Positions 55,340-64,000 of a DNA stretch of 64,000 nucleotides are shown in pieces. The stretch is from Mallotus nudiflorus (taxonomy: Eukaryota > Streptophyta > Magnoliopsida > Malpighiales > Euphorbiaceae): positions 864,333 to 928,332 of the forward strand of contig CANTUR010000818.1 in the NCBI GenBank assembly GCA_947683625.1, read 5' to 3'. The position numbers and the translations under genes were made by a program. Each line of letters opens with the position of its first letter. The stretch's first letter is position 1. The notes under the pieces were generated by a model. That model ran no database searches. It had not been told where the DNA came from and worked only from the letters and a program-made list of their open reading frames with translations.

Positions 55340-57262
55340 CAAGCTATTGCAGGAGCCTCTCATTCTCATGCTCCAAATCCCTGACATAATTTTGTTGCAT
55401 CAGAAAATAGTTAGAAACATGTATATCATGCATAGCATGCATAAAGTTGCATATTTGTTATTAATACTAACCCTCCAAGTGTTTGTAATCTACATAGTAA
55501 ACAATCTCTGGGAAGAGGCAATTCCATACAAATACTTCGCTTATGTCCTAGGGACCTGTAAAATAAATTTTATTAACTCAGCAACAAGTGCAAGTTTGTG
55601 CAGGGTTGGCTAGAGAGCAAGTCAAACTTACATGTGAAGCATCAGGGGATGAGAAGCTAGGAATCTGAGTTGTATCAAAATACATATGTTGCTCAACAAG
55701 AGTCTGTACTATGGGAGCCCAATAATACATCGACCTATCAAATGGGGGAATATCACCCAGAATAATACCTGAGGGAGCCTCACCATGAGCAGTCTCACTA
55801 TGAGGAATAGGCTTGACCTCCTGCTCAGTCTCCTTAGTACCATCCTCAGTCTCCTCCATAGCAGCATCAAGGACTCCTTCAAACTATATAGAGAATCAAA
55901 CGTCAATAATGATGAGAGAATAAAAGTAAAGTAGTGAGAAAGAGCATACCTTAGATGGGTCTGTAGGAACCTGCTCTAAGAGGTTCTCTCAAAAATACTC
56001 ACGATAATGATGAGAACGCTCAAGCATCGTCAAAGCAGCATATCCCTCAAGAGCAGCTCTAAGCTCAGGGCCAGTCATGCTGCTGCTCCATAACATCGAA
56101 GGAGGAATAGAAAAAGGGACACGTCTCTTAGAATGTCCCACATGCCAGTGATAAACACGCTCACCAAGATACCACAACTGGCAGCCATAACTGAGAAGCA
56201 GAACTCTTATAGTCTCAATTCTCATAGTTGCAGTCATAAACTCATATTGTTGAATGTCTTTAATGCCAGCCAACCAATCTGATCTAACCTATGAAGTCAT
56301 TCATTTAAATTTAAATTTGTTAGACTTCTACAATTGATGAAATACTAAAAGGTAAAATTTTCTTACCAGGTCCCACTCTAAGGAGTTCAACTGATCCCGA
56401 TAAGTCTGCAAATCATGTTTAATGCTAGCAACATGAGAAGAACCCCATCTCTGCATCAGGGGAAGACTCCTGTCGGAGCTGATAGCACTAAAACCTTGAA
56501 TCACTCTAGTCTCAATACCCCAAATCTGAAAAAGAGGAAAATGAAGGAAATAAAGAGTGGAAGGTGAAAGTAAGTAAAAAGTTAAAAAAGGATAAGAAGC
56601 ATACATGCAAGTCATGCCAGAAGTCGCACATCGTCACAGCACCTCTACAAACAGTATCCAATCTATAGTAGAGGTGAGCGAGTGCTGCAGACCCCCAATC
56701 CAGAGTAGAGACCCTAGAAAGATCCTGAAGAGGGCCAAGAAGAGCGATGCTAACCTCATGACCAATCTCACAAAAGAGGGTACTGCTCAGTAGAATCAAT
56801 AAGAAGCATCTCACCTTCTGGAGAATCTGGTGAGGTGTAGTGGTAGGTAGTCTCCTGAAACCCTGTACAAGGGAGGAAAGAAGCACGTTCTTCCTATTCT
56901 TCCATGCCGGAACTAACCTGAGTAGGTCACGGACGTAACGACTCCTAGCATCCTCCGGAAGAGTGCAGTAATGGTCATCAAAAGGTACCGGGGGTACCTC
57001 CAAATGCAATCCTGGTAATGGTAGAAAAACTCATCGGGGAAATGGTCAGCTCACCCACTCGTGTGTGAAAGGTGTGAGTAGTGTCCATCCATCTCTCGAT
57101 AAGCGCAAAAAGGGAATAGTGATCTGACCTACCTCGAGCATTCGGTAAGGCAGCAACAAAGTGTCAAAAGCTGAATGCCTAGACATGTTGTGCTACCTCT
57201 CCAGACAAGTCGTGGAATAACTCTCGTGCCAAGTGAAAGCAGCCCGAGAATTTCAGGGGTTT
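55340..57262 (-). pseudogene. antisense accessory gene 2 of element A, plant mobile domain-like, multi-exon
   Basis: Minus-strand exons with GT-AG borders: 57262-56605 (after ATTATTCAG), 56525-56367 (donor CTG|GTAAGA), 56288-55950 (donor AAG|GTATGC), 55883-55632 (donor CAT|GTAAGT), and a last piece near 55410-55345 ending YVRDLEHENERLLQ, coiled-coil-like. Near 57120-57050 one frame reads ALIERWMDTTHTFH, then RVGELTISPMSF, the hallmark of the plant mobile domain. Later come DWGSAALAHLYYRLDT and 'GCQLWYLGERVYHWHVGH'. One frameshift near 57000 and a stop at 55988-55986 break it. Plant mobile domain proteins exist both as host genes and in transposons. Role in the element unknown. Confidence 0.75.
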
Positions 57263-57344
57263 CTGAATAATGCAAAAACAATATGATCATTTTCTTTCCT
57301 AAATTTCTAATTTTTTTTACATCACCTTTAAAAAAAATCAAATC
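57263..57344 (-). other. intron or leader upstream of antisense gene 2
   Basis: The first exon seen starts at an acceptor, so an upstream exon is expected, but no clear one or TATA box was recognised here. Confidence 0.3.
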
Positions 57345-57490
57345 GAAAGTCTAGATTTCAGATTGGAAATCTAGAATTCTGATCGGAATTCTAGAATTTC
57401 AATTGGATTTCCTGATTTCCAGTCAAAATTTTGAGAAATCCGGTCGGAAATCTAGGATTTCAATCCGGAAATTCAAACCTCTGATGAAAA
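57345..57490. repeat. palindromic GATCGGAATT block upstream of antisense gene 2
   Basis: Six to seven units such as ATTCTGATCGGAATTCTAGA and TCCGGTCGGAAATCTAGG. Unit length is about 20-22 bases. Confidence 0.7.
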
Positions 57491-58055
57491 TCCCAATGAA
57501 ATTTAACACATTTTGATTTTAATTTATCAATTTGTCATGATTTACATCAACTTTGCCTATTAAATTGCACGCATATAAACATTAATTTTATATACTAAAA
57601 TAAATATGTTTATTACAGAATTGAAGAAATTTGCCTCATTTCTAGTTTGAGAACATATGTGGAGGTGCAAGTAGGTCAATCATCTTCATAAAGCCCAAAA
57701 TCATTTTAGGGAAAATGTGGACATAAAGTGATGGGATCTGACTGCCTATAACAGCTCCCGCGTAGTCTACGTTGTGGGTGGGCCATAGGATCATATGGAT
57801 CCAAAATCAAACATCGGATGAGAGTTTAATTGAAAAGAGAAAATTTAAAAATCAAGAGAAATGAAAAGGGAAAAAAGAGAATAAGAATAGGAAAAAGAGA
57901 ATATGAATCGGAAAAAGAAAAGGATGAAATATATAAAGGGGAAAATATCCTATTTGGTCCTTCAACTTTCATTTACATTTAGGTCCATTTGATTCTGTGC
58001 AATCTAGTCCTAAATTGTAAAGCTTATAGTTTAGCAATTTAGGGAATTGTTTAAA
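57491..58055 (+). other. 3' untranslated part of element A
   Basis: No gene. It has a purine-rich run (57835-57930) with GAAAAAGAGAATA-like units, and before it a GC-richer phrase around 57745-57800. Confidence 0.45.
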
Positions 58056-58800
58056 ACTGTCAATGTATCCTCAATTGATTATAAGATCGAGTATAATTAG
58101 CATCATATGACCGAGTACGATGTTTTCTTATCAAAACAGACTATACAACCAAGTGTAGTCAGCATTGTACGATCGAGTGTAGTCAGCATTGTCTGACCAA
58201 GTGTAGTAAACATTGTATGACCGAGTGCAATGTATCCTCAATTGATTATACGATCGAGTATAATTAGCATCATACGACCGAGTATGATGTTTCTTATCAA
58301 AAAAGACTATACGACTGAGTGTAGTCAACATTATACGACCGAGTGCAATGTATCCTCAATCGATTATACGAGCGAGTATAATCAACATCATACGACTGAG
58401 TATGATGTTTCTTATCAAAACAGACTATACAACCGAGTGTAGTCAACATTGTATGATCGAGTGCAATGTATCTTCAATCGATTATATGACCGAGTATAAT
58501 CAGCATCATATGACCGAGTATAATGTTTCTTATCAAAACAGACTATACGACCGAGTGTAGTTAGCATTGTATGACCGAGTGCAATGTATCCTTAATCGAT
58601 TATACGATTGAGTATAATCGGCATCATATAACCGAGTATGATGTAATTTTTTCTAATGCTATACGTCTAAGTATAGTCAAACATTGTATAACCGAGTACA
58701 ATGTGGTTCATTCACCCAAGGTTATACGACTGAGTACAATCAATATCATATGACTGAGTATGATATGTCATTTGAAACGCTATACATCCGTGTATAGCAA
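58056..58800 (+). repeat. 118-bp tandem array in element A
   Basis: CAATGTATCC-type anchors begin at 58061, 58228, 58346, 58464 and 58582: spacings 167, 118, 118 and 118. Each unit is built from four related pieces of about 25-30 bases with TATACGACCGAGTGTAGTC or CATCATACGACTGAGTATG. The first unit has extra sub-units, and the array decays after 58650. It sits just before the polypurine tract. Open frames at 58131-58753 are made by the repeat and have no protein signature. Confidence 0.88.
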
Positions 58801-58900
58801 ACTTATAAGCAGAAGCCTCAAGGAGCAGGTAAGTACTCCAACTTTCAATTTAGAAATTGGGTGCTATTTTGCTTTGCAGCAATTTGTCAAGCAAACAGAG

Positions 58901-58915
58901 ACAAAGGGGGGCAAC
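58901..58915 (+). other. polypurine tract of element A
   Basis: ACAAAGGGGGGCAAC next to the 3' LTR start TGTAGACACC. Confidence 0.88.
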
Positions 58916-61065
58916 TGTAGACACCCAATTTTGGGATGACATGTTATGGATGCAGCGAAGGACTCTAATGATGAAAGTGTCTTCGATACTTAATCTTTAA
59001 AAAATTCTAAGGGCTTTTAAAGGAAAAATTTAATGTTTTTCAGGGACTAAATCACAAAGTTCTTTTAGGACCTAATTATAAAATTTAAATTCTTTCAAGA
59101 GTCTTTTTGGAATTAAATGTTAAAAAAAGTGAGTGTCGGAATTCCATAATTCCGATCAGAATTACAACAATTCCAATCGAGATTGTACAATTTCGATCGG
59201 AATTGCATAATCCCGATTGGAATTGAATTCTTCCATTTTTCCTATTTCTAATTACTTCCAATTTAATGTTTTAATTGGTTTTAAAAGTTCCTAATTAATT
59301 CAATCCTAATTGGTTTAAACTTCCTAATTGATTTAATCCTAATTGGTTTAAAATTCCTAAATACACTTTAGGAATTATAATCACATTAGGATTAGGGGTT
59401 AGGCTTCCTAGCTCCATTATAAAAAGGAAGGGAAGCAGTAGTAAAGTGGGGAGGAAAAAAAAGGAAAAAGGGGGGCATAGAAAGGAAAAGAAAAAGAAGG
59501 GGAAGAGATGGGAGAACAAGAAGAAAAATCGTGATTTTCTTTTGAATTTTTCAATCAAAAAATTCTTTTTGATTCAACGTTTAATTCAAGACTCGTGAAG
59601 AATTTTTGAAGAAAAAGATTCAAAGATTTATCAAGAATAGTGAATCACAAATCTAAAGAGCACCCTAAATCATCCATAAGCATATCATATTCTTCTATTC
59701 TTTTTTTATTTATTTATTTTTTGATTATTTTACATTATTATTCTTATTATTTTATCATAATTTATTCATTAATTATTATTTTATTTTATGTTTTGTGGTG
59801 ATTATGGAGGAAAAACGCATGGTGATCATGTGAGGAAGATGAATTTCATTACAAGTCTACGGAAGATTATGAACAAAAGAGACTTAGTTTCTAGCGTTTT
59901 ATTTTTATTTTTATTATCTTTATTTTTATTTTATTCTTTATTGTTATTTTATTTATTGTTTTAGGAACTAATGTAATAGCCCCGATAGTGGGAGTAATGA
60001 AATTATGTGTGTGGTTGTATGTTTATTTTGATTGAATCGATTAGTAAAATTAGGTTTCAATTTGGTAATCATTTAAAATCAATGGAGGAAGTAGATTAAT
60101 TTAGGTTGCATGTTAATAAAAATTAGAGTTTTAGTAAGGATTAATAATTATTTGTTTGATCTTATTTAATTGTTTCTTTTATGTTTTTAGTTGTTTTTGG
60201 GTTTTATTTATTATTTTTGTGTGTTTTGGACCTTAAGCCCATTTTAGGTCTTGATTTATTTATTCAAATTTAGATAATTCTTTTAGCCCATCCCATTTAA
60301 TAATTAATTAGGTTTAATTAATTAAAATATATTTTTAGGTCCACAATTAATTAGATTTTAGATTAGAAATATCCTTAGTCCCATTTAGTTAATTAGACAT
60401 AGACCCACCTAATTTAGTTTAATTGATTTAGGACTTAGCTCACTTAATTTAAGCCTTTTTCATAATTTGTAGATTTAAGATCATCATTTAATTAAAACAT
60501 GTAGAATTATACCCATTAATTTAAATATTCCATAATTTGTAGAATTAGGCCCACTTTTATTAAAATTAGTAGACTAGGTTCATTTAATTAAAATCAAAAG
60601 GAATTAGGTCTTTAGGTTCACTTATATATTAAAATATGTAGACTTTAGCCCATTTATTTAAAATCCATGTAGATTAGACTAATTTAGGGATTATGCGATT
60701 TATTGAATGCATTACTTACTTGTATATTTCATGACTAGTTTGCCTTGGAGTTTATTGTTTTGGGTTTCTATGAAATTGCATGTAAATAGAGAATAAGATA
60801 ATAATTCATAAAGTAATTCTAAATGAACACAAGACTGAAAGAAGTTGGTATTCTGTATCCAAAATCTCGTGGTTGTGGTGCTAGCTTTCTTTTAGGGAAT
60901 CAAGTACCACCTTTTCAATTTGTCCCAATTATTACCCTGGGTGGAGACTCCTCATCTCCATGCCATGTCTTTGTGACAGTGGTTAGTGTGTTCTCTAAAG
61001 CCCTGAGCTCAAACAGTATCGCGGTTGCTAAAATCTTGGACGCGCGCTAACCCCCGCCGTCTACA
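58916..61065 (+). repeat. 3' LTR of element A
   Basis: 2150 bases, TGTAGACACCC..CCGTCTACA. It matches the joined halves of the 5' LTR with few differences. It has about three units of a 33-bp repeat (CCTAATTGATTTAATCCTAA core, 59282-59395) that the 5' LTR lacks, and it shows the empty site of solo LTR I. TATA box near 59414-59426. Followed by AAGAC. Confidence 0.95.
59140..59230 (+). repeat. palindromic AATTCCGATCGGAATT block, 3' LTR of A
   Basis: Units such as AATTCCGATCAGAATTAC and TTTCGATCGGAATTGCAT; counterpart of 42195-42300. Confidence 0.75.
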
Positions 61066-61070
61066 AAGAC

Positions 61071-61825
61071 GTACTCTACTGATAGACTGGCGAGACTTTA
61101 TGTCAATATGATTGTTTGTCTACATGGAGTACTAGTGAGTATAGTGTTGAACAAAGGAGCCACATTCACCTCAGTCTTTTATCAAGAATTACACAAGGCC
61201 TTGGGCACCAAATTGGATTTCTGTACGGCCTTCCATCCTCAGACAGATGGTCAGTCAGAAAGGACCATCCAGACGTTAGAAGATATGCTGAGGATGTGTG
61301 TGATTGACTTTAGAGGACAATGGGATTCGCACTTGCCATTGATTAAGTTTGCTTACAATAATAACTATCATGCTATCATTGAGATGGCTCCATATGAGGC
61401 ACTGTACGGTAGGAAGTTCTGATCACCATATGTTAGGAGATTGGTAAGTGACAATTAACAGGTCTAGAGTGGGTGAAGTGGCGTATGGGTTGGTGTTGCC
61501 ACCAGAACTGTCGAGAATCCATCCTGTATTCCATGTGTCTATGATGAGGAAAATACATTCCTGATCCATCTCATGTTTTGCAACCTCAAGCCATAGAGCT
61601 TAGCGATGATCTAACCTACGAGGAGTATCCAGGTGGCGATTGTGGATCACCAAATTTGACAGTTACAGACTAAGGAGATACCGATGGTGAAGGTGCTATG
61701 GAGTAACCATTCTGCTAAGGATTGCACTTGGGAAACTAAAGATCATATGTGAGTTTCTTTCCGTTATCTCTTTCCCTCTTAGCTTTGTAATTCTTCTTTT
61801 CTTGAATTCGAGGACGAATTCTTAT
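61071..61825 (+). pseudogene. pol: integrase end and chromodomain remnant of element B, after element A
   Basis: It continues the frame cut at 41986 with TDRLARLYVN-like sequence. The part 61108-61422 is open: 'VSIVLNKGATFTSVFYQELH' (second Asp changed to Asn), HPQTDGQSERTIQ (Glu), and FAYNNNYHAIIEMAPYEALY. At about 61462 some 220 bases are missing compared with element C (25305-25528); the junction lies at similar GGTC(T/C)A(G/A)AG sequences. After it, 'SRVGEVAYGLVLPPELSRIH', then a frame-shifted chromodomain remnant to about 61750. Confidence 0.9.
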
Positions 61826-61838
61826 AAAGAGGGGAGAC
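61826..61838 (+). other. polypurine tract of element B
   Basis: AAAGAGGGGAGAC, identical to element C. Confidence 0.92.
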
Positions 61839-62032
61839 TGTAATACCCTACATTTTTATTTAAATAAAGTAATTTTCAGATTTTGTTAGTAATAAATAAT
61901 TTTAAATTATATTATACAATCTTTAATTATTTTACTATTTAATTGAGATATATTTAGTTAATATTATTTTAGGGTTATTAATTGATGAAAGTATTATATG
62001 TGAGTATTACTTTATTATTTAAAATGACATTG

Positions 62033-62100
<68 letters not shown>

Positions 62101-62247
62101 ACTACATTATTTTCATGGTTATTTTATGTGTTTACTATGTACATATATATATACACACACATATATAAATAGAGTTTAATTATTATTTTATGTGTGTGTA
62201 TTAATTTATTATTGTGTATATATATGTATATATGTATGTAGTATGCT

Positions 62248-62294
<47 letters not shown>

Positions 62295-63726
62295 TTATTT
62301 GTATAATGTGCATGTGTGTGGTGGAGAATTAATGTATAATATTATAATATAATGTTTTAATATAAAGTAACAATTATAATATATATATATATATAATATA
62401 TATATATATATATACACATGAAAAGAAGGATGTAGAATTCACCAAGAAGAGGAAAAACTCGACACACCCAATAAAAAATTCACCCAACAGCTGCTGCCCC
62501 TCTCCATCCACCACCATCACTGTCATTCCTCTCCCTCCGGTGTGCCTCAGCCCTTCCGGGAGCAGCCATCACCGCCAGTAACCTCTCCCTTCTCCTTCTT
62601 CCTTACAGCTTGAAGCTTCCTCACCTCTGCCGGAGTTATATCAGTACCACCATTGCTCCCTCAACCTTCCTCACCTCCTCAAGCGTCGGTCGACATCAAG
62701 CCTCGCCTTTACTGTCCATTTTCGGCGTCGAAAAGTGAGGTTGAAGGTGAGTTGTGCAGAGTCATTTTCTGATTGTTTCTAGGTTATTTTCTAGTTGTCT
62801 GAGTTAGTTTATGTGTTTAATCTTCAATTTTTTTAAGTTAGATGATGAATTCTGCTAAGTTAGAGGTTTTAAATTTAATTTTTGCATATTATTTTGATTT
62901 TTCCTAATTTTACAGAATTTTATTTGATTTTTTACTTTATCTATTTGGTTTTTCTTTGAGTTAATTAGTGATTAGAGTAAAATTATTGTTAATTATTTTT
63001 AGTATTTTGATTTTATTTAAGATTATAGAAAATTATTGAGTTAATTGTGAATTTTGGGGTATTTTATTAATATTTTATTAATTTCAAAAATGAATTGTTA
63101 AAATTAGGAAATTTTGATAATTGGCATTATTATTAGGTGTTATTAATTTTAGAACTTAAATTATGGTTTTTGTGATTTTTGTACTATTTTTATAATTATT
63201 TTTAAGTTTATGTCAAATGTGGATAATTAGGTTAAATTTATATTTTTGAAGAAATCATTAGTTAATTTTATGTTTTTTAATATATTAAGGAGTTTAATGT
63301 TGAGAAAATAATTTTTAGGTATTTTTATAATTTTTAGGGAATTTTTGAATAATAATAGTATATTATGTAAGTTTTGTATTATAGGGGTAGAAACATAATT
63401 TTGTGTTAATTATAGTTAACTAATAAATTGTGGTTGGTTTTAATAATAATTAAGGGAATTAAAAGGATTTTTTACAAATTATTTACTACCTTAGACTAAT
63501 TAACACTAATTTTTGAAAATTAATCCTAAATAATATATTAGGTATAATTTTTTAGTATTATGTGTATTTTTCTAGAATATGGGTAAATATGTAATTTTAT
63601 GCTAATTATAATTAAATATATATATTAGTTAGTTTTATTTAATATTTAAGAGGTTTAGAAGATTTTTATAAATTAATTGGTATTTTTAAATAAGTGATGT
63701 TAATTTAGAGTATTGTTTCCAAATAT

Positions 63727-63783
<57 letters not shown>

Positions 63784-63936
63784 GGTAACAAAAATATATA
63801 TGGTTATATTAATTATGGATATTTATATGTAATGTGTATTTTTAGGAAATAAATGATTTAATTTTTGGTGATGTTTTGGTTGAGTTATGATATCGGTCGG
63901 GGCTAAGTGTGGTTCTGGAAGCCCGACTCGAGTGTA
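61839..63936 (+). repeat. 3' LTR of element B, truncated
   Basis: It matches the first 2.1 kb of the 5' LTR with few changes: (TTA)n 62036-62098, (GT)n and (TA)n near 62250-62295, C/T-rich leader 62440-62740, AAG|GTGAGT at 62746, (GT)n at 63741-63777. It breaks off after GACTCGAGTGT at 63936, about 50 bases before the hairpin module would begin. Confidence 0.93.
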
Positions 63937-64000
63937 AGCTCCATGCCTCGTAATCTCATTTCTGCCATTACAGCCCGGAAGATGCTTAAAAGGGGTTGTT
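63937..64000 (+). pseudogene. pol: chromovirus gag-pol fragment joined to the truncated LTR
   Basis: AGCTCCATGCCTCGTAATCT and the bases to the window end match the protease-to-RT region of elements B (39898 on) and C (22826 on). It is the same family and strand but out of place after an LTR. It may continue beyond the window as another element copy. Confidence 0.8.

Larger units (their letters stand above)
41987..61065 (+). mobile_element. element A, Tat/Ogre-type retrotransposon with antisense genes
   Basis: LTRs at 41987-47431 (with nested solo LTR I) and 58916-61065, tRNA-Arg primer site, partial pol, an antisense gene block, a 118-bp tandem array and a strong polypurine tract. The 5-bp duplication AAGAC (41982-41986 and 61066-61070) is perfect and lies inside the integrase of element B. 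Gag and the reverse transcriptase/RNase H region are missing, so the copy cannot move on its own. Net LTR lengths are 2033 and 2150 bases and they are nearly identical, so the insertion is recent compared with G and K. Confidence 0.95.
34448..63936 (+). mobile_element. element B, Tekay/Del-type chromovirus, interrupted by element A
   Basis: 5' LTR 34448-37940, tRNA-Met primer site, gag, protease, reverse transcriptase, RNase H and integrase to 41986. Then comes element A (41987-61065 plus a 5-bp duplication), and the rest of integrase, the polypurine tract and a partial 3' LTR (61839-63936). Without A the order is that of element C. All domains carry stops. The left flank is AGTTC (34443-34447). 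The right flank cannot be checked because the 3' LTR is joined to a foreign piece at 63937. Confidence 0.93.

Noticed and set aside
55317..55613. 98-codon plus-strand open frame
   Set aside because: Shadow of the last intron and exon of antisense gene 2; no domain seen.
58131..58753. Several overlapping 60-70-codon open frames on both strands
   Set aside because: Produced by the 118-bp repeat. 118 is not a multiple of three, so the product changes from unit to unit.

Overview
This is nuclear DNA of a flowering plant, most likely a eudicot, from a region filled with transposable elements. It is very AT-rich, has no bacterial gene layout, and holds several long terminal repeat (LTR) retrotransposons with plant-type primer-binding sites. 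The species cannot be named from the sequence. I found no intact host gene. The only host-gene candidate is a broken zinc-finger (GRF-type) gene split by an insertion.

Two kinds of Ty3/gypsy element dominate. (1) Tekay/Del-type chromoviruses have LTRs of 3.1-3.5 kb, a tRNA-Met primer site, gag-pol and a 3' chromodomain. They are element C (14603-29315), element B (34448 to at least 63936), solo LTR D (17901-21033), minus-strand LTR fragment H (32077-34447), and a second LTR family with the same architecture, I (42928-46334, solo) and J (47885-50602, truncated). (2) Tat/Ogre-type elements have a tRNA-Arg primer site: element G (3968-12350, no pol left), element A (41987-61065, reverse transcriptase lost) and old solo LTR K (243-2532).

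Layout: K in an older LTR-like repeat (1-3250); AT-rich spacer; G with two minisatellite arrays; a fold-back MITE (12378-12901); spacer with the left piece of the GRF-like gene; C with D inserted at the start of its gag; the right piece of the GRF-like gene; two more inverted-repeat elements (29589-29962 and 30636-31440); H; then B to the window end. B sits in H, A sits in the integrase of B, and solo LTR I sits in the 5' LTR of A, so nesting is four deep. Five-base target-site duplications support A (AAGAC), I (TAATG), D (TGTAC/TGTGC) and C (ATTAC/ATTTC).

Two observations stand out. First, the long chromovirus LTRs carry conserved GC-richer islands that fold into hairpins. The stems are kept by compensating base changes between LTR families, which suggests selected RNA structures. 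Splice-like signals lie around them and directly before gag. Second, element A carries two intron-containing genes antisense to its own pol. One resembles plant mobile domain proteins, and the other has its own TATA box. A 118-bp tandem array follows them. All coding regions are decayed, mostly by C-to-T and G-to-A changes, as expected for methylated, silenced DNA.
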